Of a DNA stretch of 64,000 bases, positions 1 to 8,631 are shown one piece after another. The stretch's first letter is position 1. The number at the start of each line of letters is the position of its first letter. The stretch is from Nioella sp965215655 (GTDB lineage: Bacteria > Pseudomonadota > Alphaproteobacteria > Rhodobacterales > Rhodobacteraceae), in NCBI RefSeq assembly GCF_965215655.1, contig NZ_OZ244111.1, forward strand, positions 3,596,001 to 3,660,000. Direction: 5' to 3'. Position numbers and translations under genes: made by a program. Under the pieces are notes generated by a model, which saw nothing but the letters and a program-made list of their open reading frames with translations, was not told the origin of the DNA and did not search any database.

Positions 1-1
1 C

Positions 2-166
2 CGTCGCGCGCTCTATGTTCAGGCGCAGGAGCATCTTCAGGAAACCGCCGGCACGCTGATCCCCTATCACGTGACCCGTCTGGTCGGCGTGTCCTCGCGC
101 GTTCACAATCTTGACGAGGTCAAGAACGACGCCGTGCGGTGGCACCTGATCACCGTCGACGAGTGA
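2..166 (+). CDS. ABC transporter substrate-binding protein, C-terminal fragment
   Basis: Only the last 54 codons lie in the window; the frame starting at base 2 reads RRALYVQAQEHLQETAG and ends ITVDE before TGA at 164-166. The pattern of a short helix, LIPYH and a final W-L tail resembles the C-terminus of peptide/nickel-type (SBP family 5) periplasmic binding proteins. The identification leans mainly on context: two DppB/DppC permeases and a fused ATPase follow directly. It would bind the transported solute in the periplasm and deliver it to those permeases. A strong hairpin terminator follows the stop codon. The family call is an inference from a short piece, but the position supports it well. 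Confidence 0.75.
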   Translation, partial: RRALYVQAQEHLQETAGTLIPYHVTRLVGVSSRVHNLDEVKNDAVRWHLITVDE

Positions 167-181
167 TCGGCTGAAACCATG

Positions 182-217
182 CCCTCCGCCCCGCAAGACA
201 GGGGCGGAGGGATTTTT
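182..217 (+). terminator. Intercistronic hairpin after the binding-protein gene
   Basis: CCCTCCGCCCC (182-192) and GGGGCGGAGGG (201-211) form a perfect 11-bp stem with an 8-base loop, followed by ATTTTT. It lies between the binding-protein stop and the first permease start. It probably terminates part of the transcripts, so that binding protein outnumbers membrane components. An in-frame ATG at 179 lies just before this hairpin, which argues against it as the permease start. Confidence 0.85.
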
Positions 218-241
218 GCTTCAAAGGCGGGTGGCACAACG

Positions 242-1198
242 ATGCTGCAGATGTTTCTTCGGCGCCTGTTCCTGGGTGCGATCACAGTGGCCATCGTGTC
301 CATGATCATTTTTGCCGGGGTCGAGATCCTGCCCGGCGATGCCTGCACCGCCTTCCTCGAACGCGAAGCGCAGGGGCGGGTGCTGGAAAACTGCCGCGAG
401 GAACTGGACCTGAACCGTCCCGCCGTCGTGCGATACCTCGATTGGGCGTCAGATGCGCTGCGTGGCGATCTGGGCGTGTCCGCCAATGGCCAGCGGTCCA
501 TCGCCGAAATGGTGGGCGCGCGGTTACAGAATTCGCTGCTGCTGGCGGCATGCGCGCTGATCGTTGGCGTGCCGACCGCCATCTTCCTTGGTGTTGTGTC
601 GGGCCTGTGGCGCGACAGACCCGTCGACCTCGTGCTGTCGACCGGCGCGATCTTCGCCATGACGATCCCAGAATTCGTATCCGCCACCGTGCTGATCCTC
701 GTCTTTTCGGTCTGGCTTGGCTGGCTGCCGGGGATCGTCCTGACCTCGGCCAATGCGCCCGCATCCGAATTCTTCCCCGAAATCATCCTGCCGGTGGTGG
801 TGCTGGCCATGGTGATGACGGCCCATATCCTGCGCACCGTCCGCTCCTCGGTCATCGAGGTGATGAACAGCGATTACGTGCAGATGGCGACGTTGAAGGG
901 CGTTCCCTACTGGCGCATCGTGTTCCGCCATGCCCTGCCCAATGCGCTGCTGCCCGCGATCAACGTGGTGGCGCTGACCATTGCCTGGCTTCTTGGGGGC
1001 GTCGTCGTGATCGAGGTGGTGTTCAACTATCCGGGCCTTGGCCGGATGATGATCGACGCGATCTCCGACCGTGATCTGCCGGTTGTGCAGGCCATCGCCC
1101 TGATCGTGGCCACGGTCTATGTGGGCGTGAACCTGACCGCCGATCTGCTGACCATGGTCGCCAATCCGCGCCTGCGCACCCTTTACACGAGGAAATGA
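242..1198 (+). CDS. Peptide/nickel-type ABC transporter permease (DppB-like)
   Basis: 318 residues, inner-membrane permease of the oligopeptide/dipeptide/nickel uptake family. An N-terminal membrane segment (about residues 8-30) is followed by a soluble stretch and further hydrophobic segments. The conserved EAA loop reads LKGVPYWRIVFRHALPNALL, which contacts the ATPase. I chose ATG 242 because an in-frame ATG at 179 would translate through the terminator hairpin. The next permease overlaps the stop by 4 bases (ATGA), so the two are translationally coupled. Substrate cannot be read from the sequence; dipeptides, oligosaccharides and other solutes use this family. Confidence 0.9.
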   Translation: MLQMFLRRLFLGAITVAIVSMIIFAGVEILPGDACTAFLEREAQGRVLENCREELDLNRPAVVRYLDWASDALRGDLGVSANGQRSIAEMVGARLQNSLLLAACALIVGVPTAIFLGVVSGLWRDRPVDLVLSTGAIFAMTIPEFVSATVLILVFSVWLGWLPGIVLTSANAPASEFFPEIILPVVVLAMVMTAHILRTVRSSVIEVMNSDYVQMATLKGVPYWRIVFRHALPNALLPAINVVALTIAWLLGGVVVIEVVFNYPGLGRMMIDAISDRDLPVVQAIALIVATVYVGVNLTADLLTMVANPRLRTLYTRK

Positions 1199-2088
1199 CG
1201 GACATGAGCCTTGCCTCGATCCCGCAGAATTCGCGTCTTGGCCGCACCCTGTCGGTGCTGCGCGATGTCATGTCCCGCCCCTCTGGCGCGGTCGGTCTCT
1301 GCCTGGTGGTGTTTCACCTGATCCTGGCGGTGATCAGCCCCTATATCGCCCCCTTCGACTATCGCACGATGAATGCGGCGATGATGCTGACCGGGCCGGA
1401 CGGCGTGCATTTTCTGGGCACCGACCACCTGGGTCGCGACGTGTTCAGCCGCACCATCCAGGGCGGGCGCGAGGCGATTCTTGTCACCGGTATCGCCACG
1501 CCCATTGCCGTGGCCTGGGGGGGCATGGTGGGCATCTTCTTTGGCCTCATCGGCGGGCGGGTGGACGAGGTCATGATGCGCTTCGTCGATGCCTTTCTGT
1601 CGCTTCCGTGGATCCTGAAGATGCTGGTGCTGATCGTGACCTTCGGCACCGGGATCGAGGTGCTGATCCCCACGCTCGCCTTCTTCTACGGCATTCCGGT
1701 GATCCGCATCGCCCGGGCCGCGACCCATGACGTGGTGGCGCGCGATTTCGTCGCCGCCGCCCGCGCGCGCGGTCACAGCCGCATGACGATCATGCGCCGG
1801 GAATTGCTGCCCAATGTGCTGGACGCGCTGATGGTGGAAGGCGCGATGCGCTGGTCCTGGATGCTGCTGGCCTTCTCGTCTCTGTCGTTCCTCGGCTTCG
1901 GTGTCTCACCGCCGACACCCGACTGGGGCCTGATGATCGCCGATGCACGCGGTTTCATGTCCTTTGCGCCCTGGGGCGTTCTGGGGCCGGTCATCGCGCT
2001 GTCGACGCTGATCATCGGCATCAACCTCACGGCGGACGCGCTGGCCAAGGCGCTTGGCATCGACCGCGCACAGAAAGCCCCGGTGTGA
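1195..2088 (+). CDS. Peptide/nickel-type ABC transporter permease (DppC-like)
   Basis: 297 residues, second permease of the heterodimer. After the first membrane helix it carries the DppC hallmark FLGTDHLGRDVFSR in the periplasmic region. An EAA loop near the C-terminal half reads ARARGHSRMTIMRRELLPN. The start at 1195 overlaps the previous stop and has GAGGAA directly upstream; a second ATG at 1204 is also possible. The fused ATPase begins one base after its stop. Together with the flanking genes it forms a complete importer. Confidence 0.92.
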   Translation: MTDMSLASIPQNSRLGRTLSVLRDVMSRPSGAVGLCLVVFHLILAVISPYIAPFDYRTMNAAMMLTGPDGVHFLGTDHLGRDVFSRTIQGGREAILVTGIATPIAVAWGGMVGIFFGLIGGRVDEVMMRFVDAFLSLPWILKMLVLIVTFGTGIEVLIPTLAFFYGIPVIRIARAATHDVVARDFVAAARARGHSRMTIMRRELLPNVLDALMVEGAMRWSWMLLAFSSLSFLGFGVSPPTPDWGLMIADARGFMSFAPWGVLGPVIALSTLIIGINLTADALAKALGIDRAQKAPV

Positions 2089-2089
2089 C

Positions 2090-4123
2090 ATGACCGATAC
2101 CCCCGTCATTCAATTGTCCGACCTGTCCATCGGATTTACCGGCCGCGCCGGGTACACGTTGCCGGTGCTGCGCAATATCGACCTGACCGTGCGACCCGGC
2201 GAAAGCATCGGCCTTGTCGGCGAAAGCGGATCGGGCAAGAGCACCGTGGCGCTGGCGGCCATGGGCTATCTCAAGCGCGGGCTTCGGGTGCTGAACGGCA
2301 GCGCCACGTTCGAAGGCCACGACATGTTCGCCCTGAATCGCAAAGAGCTGGAAAGCCTGCGCGGCGGGCATCTGGCGCTGATCCCGCAGAATTCGGGCCA
2401 GTCGCTGACGCCCACCCTGCGCATCGGGGCGCAGCTGACCGAGGCGCTGCGCCTGCACAGCCGCCTTGACCCGGCGAAGTTTCCCGCCCGTGTGCTGGAG
2501 CTTCTGGGGCAGGTGCGCCTGCCCGATCCGCAGGCGATCACCCGCCGCTATCCGCACGAACTGTCTGGCGGGCAACAGCAGCGCGTCGCCATTGCCATGG
2601 CGCTGGCGGGGGAGCCGCGCGCCCTACTGCTCGATGAGCCGACCACGGGGCTCGACGTGACGACGCAGGCCCATATTCTCGAACTTCTGCGCGATCTGGC
2701 GCGCGAAACCGGCATGGCGATGGTCTATGTCAGCCACGACCTTGGCGCGATTGCGCGGGTTTGTGACCGTGTGGTGGTCATGTATGCAGGCGAGGTGGTG
2801 ATGGAGGGCAGCGCCCGGCAGGTGCTGACCGCACCGACCCATCCCTATGCACGCGGCCTTCTGGCCTCGATCCCGAAACTCAGCGATCCGCATCTGCCCA
2901 TGGCCCTTGGCGGCCGTCCCCCGGCACCCGGCGGGGCAGGCGATGGTTGCGCCTTCGTGGACCGCTGCGCGCTGGCCAGCGACCTGTGCCGCACAAGCCG
3001 CCCCGCACTGGCGCCCGGACCAGGGGGCGCGCCGGTGCGTTGCCATCATGCGGATCGGGCAGACACCCTGCCGATGAGCTCTCAGGGCGACCATGCCGCG
3101 CGGGCCGAGGTGGGAACCGCCCCTGTCCTGTCCCTAAAGGATCTCGAAATCCGCTATTCCAAGCCGGGTATTCTGGACCGCTTGCGGGGCCTGCAAGACA
3201 CCCGGCCTGCCACCGTCGATGACATCACGATCAGTATCGCGAAGGGCGAGACCCTGGGACTGGTGGGCGAGTCCGGCAGCGGCAAGTCGACGATCCTGAA
3301 AACAATCGCCGGTCTGCTGCCGCCCGCAGATGGCGAGGTCCGCTTCGACGGCGACGCGCCGCTGCCGCGATCCGTCGAACAGCGCGGCCCCGATCACCTG
3401 CGCCGCATCCAGCTGATCTTTCAGAACCCCGATGACAGCCTCAACCCGCGCCACACCATCGCGGAAATCCTCGAACAGCCGTTGAAGCTCTATTTCGGGC
3501 TCTCCGGTGCCGCGCTTCAGGAACGATGCGTCGAAATCCTCGAACGGGTCCGCCTTGGGGGGCACTACCTCGACCGGCTGCCAAGCCAGCTGTCTGGAGG
3601 CGAGAAGCAGCGCGTCGCCGTGGCCCGCGCCTTTGCCGCGAACCCCGATCTGGTGCTGTGTGACGAGGTGACCTCGGCGCTCGACGTGTCGGTTCAGGCT
3701 GCGGTGCTGGAACTTCTGAACGATCTCAAGGCTGCGCAGGGCACGACCTATGTCTTCGTCTCGCACGATCTGGCGGTGGTTCGGGCGCTGTCGGACCGGG
3801 TTGCCGTGCTCTATCAGGGGCGGCTGTGCGAGATCGGGCCGTCGGCTGAAGTCTACGCGCTGCCCTCGCATCCCTATACCGAGGTGCTGCTTGGTGCCGT
3901 GCTGGAGCCCGACCCCGACACCGCGCCCAAGCTGACCGCCGATGACGTGATCGAGCTGTCGCCGCCTGCGAAGGGTTGCCCGTTCCAGCGCCGTTGCCCG
4001 CGCAAGATCGGCGCAAAATGCGACACCGACACCCCCCCGTGGCAGACTCGCGACGATGGCCACGCAATCCGCTGCCACATCCCGCTGGACGACTTGCACC
4101 GCCAGCAACGGACCGATTCATAG
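2090..4123 (+). CDS. Fused ABC ATPase (DppD-DppF type, two nucleotide-binding domains)
   Basis: 677 residues with two full ATPase domains in one chain. Each half has a Walker A motif GESGSGKST and a signature motif (LSGGQQQRV, then LSGGEKQRV), plus the Walker B strings LLLDEPTTGLD and LVLCDEVTSALD. Each half ends in the cysteine-containing oligopeptide-transporter C-terminal motif (FVDRCALASDLC and FQRRCPRKIGAKC). It energises uptake through the two permeases. Start 2090 follows the permease stop by one base; an in-frame ATG at 2054 would overlap the permease by 35 bases. Fused DppDF proteins are common in alphaproteobacteria. Confidence 0.93.
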   Translation: MTDTPVIQLSDLSIGFTGRAGYTLPVLRNIDLTVRPGESIGLVGESGSGKSTVALAAMGYLKRGLRVLNGSATFEGHDMFALNRKELESLRGGHLALIPQNSGQSLTPTLRIGAQLTEALRLHSRLDPAKFPARVLELLGQVRLPDPQAITRRYPHELSGGQQQRVAIAMALAGEPRALLLDEPTTGLDVTTQAHILELLRDLARETGMAMVYVSHDLGAIARVCDRVVVMYAGEVVMEGSARQVLTAPTHPYARGLLASIPKLSDPHLPMALGGRPPAPGGAGDGCAFVDRCALASDLCRTSRPALAPGPGGAPVRCHHADRADTLPMSSQGDHAARAEVGTAPVLSLKDLEIRYSKPGILDRLRGLQDTRPATVDDITISIAKGETLGLVGESGSGKSTILKTIAGLLPPADGEVRFDGDAPLPRSVEQRGPDHLRRIQLIFQNPDDSLNPRHTIAEILEQPLKLYFGLSGAALQERCVEILERVRLGGHYLDRLPSQLSGGEKQRVAVARAFAANPDLVLCDEVTSALDVSVQAAVLELLNDLKAAQGTTYVFVSHDLAVVRALSDRVAVLYQGRLCEIGPSAEVYALPSHPYTEVLLGAVLEPDPDTAPKLTADDVIELSPPAKGCPFQRRCPRKIGAKCDTDTPPWQTRDDGHAIRCHIPLDDLHRQQRTDS

Positions 4124-4221
4124 CCTGCCTGAATAGGTGCCGGATCAATTTCGATTGGCCCGGATTTTTGCAGCCGGTCTAAGGTGTTGGCATGAAACCG
4201 CAGAGCTGACAGGGGGCCGCC

Positions 4222-5415
4222 ATCGCCCGTCCGACCGACACCGACCGATCTCGCATCTTCTGCACCGAGGATGCCCGCAGGATCGCGCAGAAACGCCTGC
4301 CGCGCGTCATCTTCGATTTCATCGAAGGCGCCGCGGGGCGCGAGGTGGCGACCGCCCGCAACCAGACCCGGTTTGACGAGATCACCCTGCAGCCGCGTGT
4401 TCTTGAAGATGTCGGCGCGCGCCGTCTGGAAACCCGGTTTATAGGGCGGAGGCATGGCCTGCCCTTCGGGATCGCGCCCATGGGCATGTGCAACCTGACC
4501 CATCCCGACGCCGACCGGGCACTGGCCCGCGCGGCAAGCCGCTTCGACATTCCGCTCTGCCTGTCTTCTGCGGCATCAAGCTCTATCGAGGAGATGCGGG
4601 CCTGGGCCGGGGAGCATGCGTGGTTTCAACTCTATGTCGGCGCGTCGATGGAGCAATCGCTGGATATGGTCCATCGAGCGAAGGCGGCGGGTTATGACAC
4701 GCTGATCCTGACCGTGGATGTCCCGCAGGTGGCACGCCGCACCCGCGACCTGCGTAACGGGTTCCAGATGCCGTTTCGCATGACGCCCCGGCTTTTGTGG
4801 GATTTTGCCAGCCATCCGAGTTGGTCCCTCTCGATGCTGCGGAACGGCGCACCAGAGCCACGCAATTTCTCGACCAGCGCGACGGCCACAAGGTTTGACC
4901 GCAGCGCCAGCCGCGCCGGGGCGGATTGGGCGTTTCTGGATCGTTTGCGCGACCTGTGGCCGGGCCGGCTGATCGTCAAGGGCGTCGGTTCCCCCCCGGA
5001 TGCGCGGCGCATCCAGGCGGCGGGGGTTGATGCGATCCAGGTCTCGAACCATGGCGGGCGGCAGTTGGACAGCGTGCCTGCGGCCATCGACCTGCTGCCC
5101 CGCATTCGCGCCGCAGTCGGCCCGGATTATCCGCTGATTTTCGACAGCGGCCTGCGCAATGGCGAAGACATCGTCAAAGCCTTGGCGCTTGGGGCGGATT
5201 TCGTGATGCTTGGCCGCCCGCTGCTTTACGCGCTCGGGGCCGAGGGTGCGCGCGGCCTCAATGCCCTGATCCGCATACTGGCCGAGGAAACCAGCCTGAC
5301 GCTGGCACAAGTGGGACTGACCGATATCGGTTCGGTCAATACCGCGATCCTCGCCGACGCTTCCGACATGCCCAAGCCAAAACCGGCGGCGCGGACCGCC
5401 CTGACAGCCTATTGA
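4222..5415 (+). CDS. FMN-dependent alpha-hydroxy-acid dehydrogenase (lactate dehydrogenase/glycolate oxidase family), ATC start inferred
   Basis: The family oxidises L-2-hydroxy acids to 2-oxo acids. Seen here: the N-terminal VIFDFIEGAAG segment, LPFGIAPMG, WFQLYV, the active-site SNHGGRQLD with the catalytic His/Arg, and the phosphate-binding FDSGLRNGEDIVKAL. Homology runs upstream of the first canonical start (GTG 4345) to about 4222, where the reading is ATC GCC CGT CCG with AGGGGG seven bases before it. An in-frame TGA at 4207 bars any earlier start. No ATG, GTG or TTG exists between that stop and 4345, so either ATC is used (397 residues) or the start codon has mutated. A five-codon ATG reading frame (4192-4209) precedes it. 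Sits between transporter and ThDP enzyme. Confidence 0.8.
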   Translation: MARPTDTDRSRIFCTEDARRIAQKRLPRVIFDFIEGAAGREVATARNQTRFDEITLQPRVLEDVGARRLETRFIGRRHGLPFGIAPMGMCNLTHPDADRALARAASRFDIPLCLSSAASSSIEEMRAWAGEHAWFQLYVGASMEQSLDMVHRAKAAGYDTLILTVDVPQVARRTRDLRNGFQMPFRMTPRLLWDFASHPSWSLSMLRNGAPEPRNFSTSATATRFDRSASRAGADWAFLDRLRDLWPGRLIVKGVGSPPDARRIQAAGVDAIQVSNHGGRQLDSVPAAIDLLPRIRAAVGPDYPLIFDSGLRNGEDIVKALALGADFVMLGRPLLYALGAEGARGLNALIRILAEETSLTLAQVGLTDIGSVNTAILADASDMPKPKPAARTALTAY

Positions 5416-5420
5416 AAGAC

Positions 5421-7163
5421 ATGGAACAGAACATGACAGCCAAGCATCAGATCAGGGGCGGCGCATTGCTGGCCCGGGCATTCAAGGAAAAGGGGGTGGA
5501 GCATGCCTTTACCCTTGCGGGCGGGTTCTGCAACCCGGCGCTGGAAGGTTTCATGGAATGCCAGATGCCGGTGATCAACTGCCCGCATGAACAGATCGCC
5601 GGTCATCTTGCGGACGGGCACGCGCGGATCACCCGCAAACCGACGCTCTGCCTCGTGGGGCCGGAAGGCTTTGCCAACGCGGTTCCAGCGATGCTGGAGG
5701 CGTGGGGCGAGCGATCCCCGGTCATCTTTGTGACCGGGTCCTCGACGCTGAAGCGACAAGGCGCGGGCGGGTTCAAAGAAATCGACGATGTGGCGATTGC
5801 CGCGCCGCTGACCAAGTATTCCGAACAGATCGTCGACGGCAACCGCATCAGTGAATTCGTCGATCGCGCCTGGAAGGCCGCAACCACCGGCTATCCCGGC
5901 CCGGTCCATCTGAGTCTGCCGGTCGATATCATGTTCTCGTCTTTCGACGAGGATGCGGGGTGCGGCGAGCGCCCTTTCAATCGCACTGCGCAACCGGTGC
6001 CGCGCGCCTGGCCGGACCCTGCGGCGCTCGCGCCGGTGCTGGACAGGATCAAGCGCGCCGACCGCCCGGTGATCATCGCGGGACACGGCGTCTGGTGGTC
6101 GAAATCCGAAAGGAACCTGGCCGCAGCGGGCAACAAACTGCGCATACCGGTCTATAACGCGCCCTATCACACCAAGACCCTGGGTGAGGAAACCGAGTGC
6201 TATATCGGGCTGGCCGATTTCCACCAGTTTCACCCGTCAAAGCCCGCAATCCACGAGGCGGATGTGGTGGTCATGGTCGGCTGCCGGTTGGACAACCAGA
6301 TGAATTTCGGAAACCCACCTTTCATTCCGGCGGGAACCACGCTGATCTGCGTGAATGGCAGCCATGAGGAGCTGGATTACAACCACGGCGCAGACATGCC
6401 GCTGCTCTCCGATCCCGGCGCGTTTCTCGACGCCCTGGCGGGGATTGATCAAAGCTGGGACAGCTGGTTTGCCCTGCAACAGCAGCGTCGCACGGACTGG
6501 GTGCAGGAATGGACCGACCATCTGGAGGAAGAGCACGCCCGCGACATTACTGAGGGTCGCAAGATGCACCCCCTGCAACTGGCCGTCGATGTGCAAGCCG
6601 AAATGCAGGATGGCGACTGGCTGGTCTTCGATGGCGGCAACACGCATTTCTGGAACGAGATCGCCACCAACATCGCCGCCAAGCGCGGCCGGAAACTGGG
6701 CGGCATCCTGCATCCGGGCAATTACAGCCTGCTCGGGGTCGGCGTGTCCTTTGCTATGTCGGCCAAAAGCGTGCATCCCGACAATACCGTGGTTCTGGTC
6801 TCTGGCGACGGTGCGTTCCTGTCGGGCGGCCTGTCCATCGAGGCCTGCTTTCAGGAAAACCACCCTATCGTGGTGGTGATCGACAACAATGGCGGCCTGG
6901 ACTGCATTTCGCAGCAGCAGGAGCGTCTCTTTGCGAATGGCCGCCATTTCGCCACCGATTTCCGCGATATTCCGTTCCACGCGATGTTCGAGGGGTTGGG
7001 CGGGCATGGCGAACTGGTCAGGCGGCGTGAAGAACTGGCCCCGGCCCTGAGACGCGCCATCGCCAGCGGCAAGACGGCCTGTGTCAACGTGAAATGCCGG
7101 GGTGTGATCAGCCCGATCGTTGCCGCCACATCCGACAAACGCGACAAGGCGTCGATCGAATGA
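5421..7163 (+). CDS. ThDP-dependent enzyme, acetolactate synthase/decarboxylase-like
   Basis: About 580 residues, the usual length for the acetolactate synthase, benzoylformate decarboxylase and oxalyl-CoA decarboxylase superfamily. The N-terminal domain has the activating glutamate in CPHEQIAGHLADGHAR. The C-terminal domain has the ThDP/Mg motif starting SGDGAF and ending DNNGG, and FAD-domain-like features lie in the middle. These enzymes cleave or form C-C bonds next to a 2-oxo group, which fits a 2-oxo acid produced by the preceding dehydrogenase; that pairing is an inference. ATG 5421 is six bases after the previous stop; ATG 5433 is an alternative. The next gene overlaps the stop by 4 bases. 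Exact substrate unknown. Confidence 0.85.
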   Translation: MEQNMTAKHQIRGGALLARAFKEKGVEHAFTLAGGFCNPALEGFMECQMPVINCPHEQIAGHLADGHARITRKPTLCLVGPEGFANAVPAMLEAWGERSPVIFVTGSSTLKRQGAGGFKEIDDVAIAAPLTKYSEQIVDGNRISEFVDRAWKAATTGYPGPVHLSLPVDIMFSSFDEDAGCGERPFNRTAQPVPRAWPDPAALAPVLDRIKRADRPVIIAGHGVWWSKSERNLAAAGNKLRIPVYNAPYHTKTLGEETECYIGLADFHQFHPSKPAIHEADVVVMVGCRLDNQMNFGNPPFIPAGTTLICVNGSHEELDYNHGADMPLLSDPGAFLDALAGIDQSWDSWFALQQQRRTDWVQEWTDHLEEEHARDITEGRKMHPLQLAVDVQAEMQDGDWLVFDGGNTHFWNEIATNIAAKRGRKLGGILHPGNYSLLGVGVSFAMSAKSVHPDNTVVLVSGDGAFLSGGLSIEACFQENHPIVVVIDNNGGLDCISQQQERLFANGRHFATDFRDIPFHAMFEGLGGHGELVRRREELAPALRRAIASGKTACVNVKCRGVISPIVAATSDKRDKASIE

Positions 7164-7501
7164 GCGCGACGGTGTCCACCCATACGCTCAGCGGTCTTGA
7201 CGGCACCCATGCGGGCGGCGTTCGGGTGACGCTGACCCGGATCACCAGCATGCCAGAGCAGCTGTTCAGCGTCGAGACTGACGAGGGAGGGCGGCTGAGC
7301 CAGCAGGTTGATCTGGCGGGTGCCGATCCCGGCGATCTCTATGAACTGAGCTTCGCAACCGGCCCCTATTGGGCCGACAGGGGCGCATCGCCGCTTGTGC
7401 AGCAGATTGCCCTGCGCCTTCATATGCCCGACCCGGACGGGCGCTATCACCTTCCGGTCATCCTGTCCCCCAACAGCAGCGCCCATTGGTGGTCGCGCTG
7501 A
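7160..7501 (+). CDS. Transthyretin-like / 5-hydroxyisourate hydrolase family protein
   Basis: 113 residues, matching the size of 5-hydroxyisourate hydrolase. The N-terminal motif STHTL...GGVRVTL keeps the conserved active-site histidine, and TDEGGR corresponds to the TNxDGR motif with its arginine. The C-terminus reads YHLPVILSPNSSAHWWSR, so the hallmark YRGS tetrapeptide of true HIU hydrolases is missing. No other purine-catabolism gene is near. It may therefore act on a different cyclic amide or be a binding protein; this is inference. The start overlaps the ThDP enzyme stop (ATGA), so it is part of the same operon. An in-frame ATG at 7094 would overlap that gene deeply and is rejected. Confidence 0.75.
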   Translation: MSATVSTHTLSGLDGTHAGGVRVTLTRITSMPEQLFSVETDEGGRLSQQVDLAGADPGDLYELSFATGPYWADRGASPLVQQIALRLHMPDPDGRYHLPVILSPNSSAHWWSR

Positions 7502-7518
7502 TCAACAAGGCCAATTCA

Positions 7519-8631
7519 ATGTCCGACGGTCTGAACATGTCGCGCCGCATCCGGCGCACCCCTTATACCGATTGCGTCGAAGCCGCCGGGGTTCGCGGCT
7601 TTTCCGTGGTCAACCACATGCTGTTGCCCAAGGCGTTCCAACCGAGCGTCGAGGAGGATTACTGGCACCTGCGAAAGCACGTGCAGATCTGGGACGTGTC
7701 CTGCCAGCGACAGGTGCAGATCAGCGGCCCGGACGCCGCGCGGCTGGTGCAGTGGATGACCCCGCGCGATATCTCGAAGGCGAAGGTTGGCGATTGCCTC
7801 TATGTGCCGCTGGTCGATCACAAGGGCGGGCTGGTCAATGACCCGGTGCTGCTGAAACTGGCCGAGGACCGGTTCTGGCTGTCCATCGCCGATAGCGATG
7901 TGCTGCTTTACGCGCTCGGGCTGGCGCTTGGTGCGGGGATGCAGGTGGAAATCGAGGAACCCGACGTGTCACCGCTGGCGGTGCAGGGACCGAAGGCCGA
8001 AGACCTGATGGCCCGTATCTTCGGGGACAGCATCCGCGAGGTCGGGTTCTTCAGATTCGCCCTTTTCGACTTCGAAGGCACGTCTCAGATCATTGCCCGG
8101 TCCGGCTATTCCCGGCAGGGCGGCTTCGAGATCTACCTCGAAGGCGGACATCTTGGCCCGGCCCTGTGGGATCGGATTTGGCAGGCGGGTCAGGCGTTTA
8201 ACATCGCCCCTGGCTGCCCCAATCTGATCGAGCGGATCGAGGGTGGGCTGTTTTCCTACGGCAACGAGATGACACGCGAGAATTCTCCGCTGGAGCTGGG
8301 GCTGGCCAAGTTCTGCAAGCTGGACGGGTCCGTGAATTGCCTGGGGTTGGTGGCATTGCAGGACCTTGCGCACAAGGGCGTTTCACGGGAAATTCGCGGG
8401 CTGCGCTTTGACGGCGGGCCGGTTCCCACCTGTTCCACACCTTGGCCGGTGATGGTGGGCGATACGCAGGTCGGGCAGATCACGTCGGGCATCTGGTCGC
8501 CGCGCTTTTGCCAGAATGTGGGCCTGTCCCTGATTGACAGAGGCTACTGGGACATCGGCCAGCCGGTGCGCGTGATCACACCTGACGGTATGGACCGCGA
8601 GGGCGAGATCGTTCCGCTGCCGATGGTCTAG
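7519..8631 (+). CDS. Aminomethyltransferase-family protein, DmdA-like (folate-dependent demethylase)
   Basis: 370 residues of the GcvT/DmdA family, which transfers a methyl or methylene group to tetrahydrofolate. The start RRIRRTPYTDCVEAAGVRGF and the segments HMLLPKAF, VQIWDVSCQRQV, VDHKGGLVNDPV and EPDVSPLAVQGP look more like dimethylsulfoniopropionate demethylase (DmdA) than glycine-cleavage GcvT; this comparison is from memory. Later parts include YGNEMTRENSPLELGLAKFC. It closes the operon 17 bases after the HIU-hydrolase-like gene. Its stop codon overlaps that of the convergent LysR gene in a CTAG. Whether it demethylates DMSP or another methylated solute imported by the upstream transporter is open. 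No dmdB/C/D genes are present here. Confidence 0.8.
   Translation: MSDGLNMSRRIRRTPYTDCVEAAGVRGFSVVNHMLLPKAFQPSVEEDYWHLRKHVQIWDVSCQRQVQISGPDAARLVQWMTPRDISKAKVGDCLYVPLVDHKGGLVNDPVLLKLAEDRFWLSIADSDVLLYALGLALGAGMQVEIEEPDVSPLAVQGPKAEDLMARIFGDSIREVGFFRFALFDFEGTSQIIARSGYSRQGGFEIYLEGGHLGPALWDRIWQAGQAFNIAPGCPNLIERIEGGLFSYGNEMTRENSPLELGLAKFCKLDGSVNCLGLVALQDLAHKGVSREIRGLRFDGGPVPTCSTPWPVMVGDTQVGQITSGIWSPRFCQNVGLSLIDRGYWDIGQPVRVITPDGMDREGEIVPLPMV

Noticed and set aside
179..241. In-frame ATG at 179 as the permease start
   Set aside because: It would translate through a perfect terminator hairpin and add a non-membrane leader; ATG 242 begins the typical permease N-terminus.
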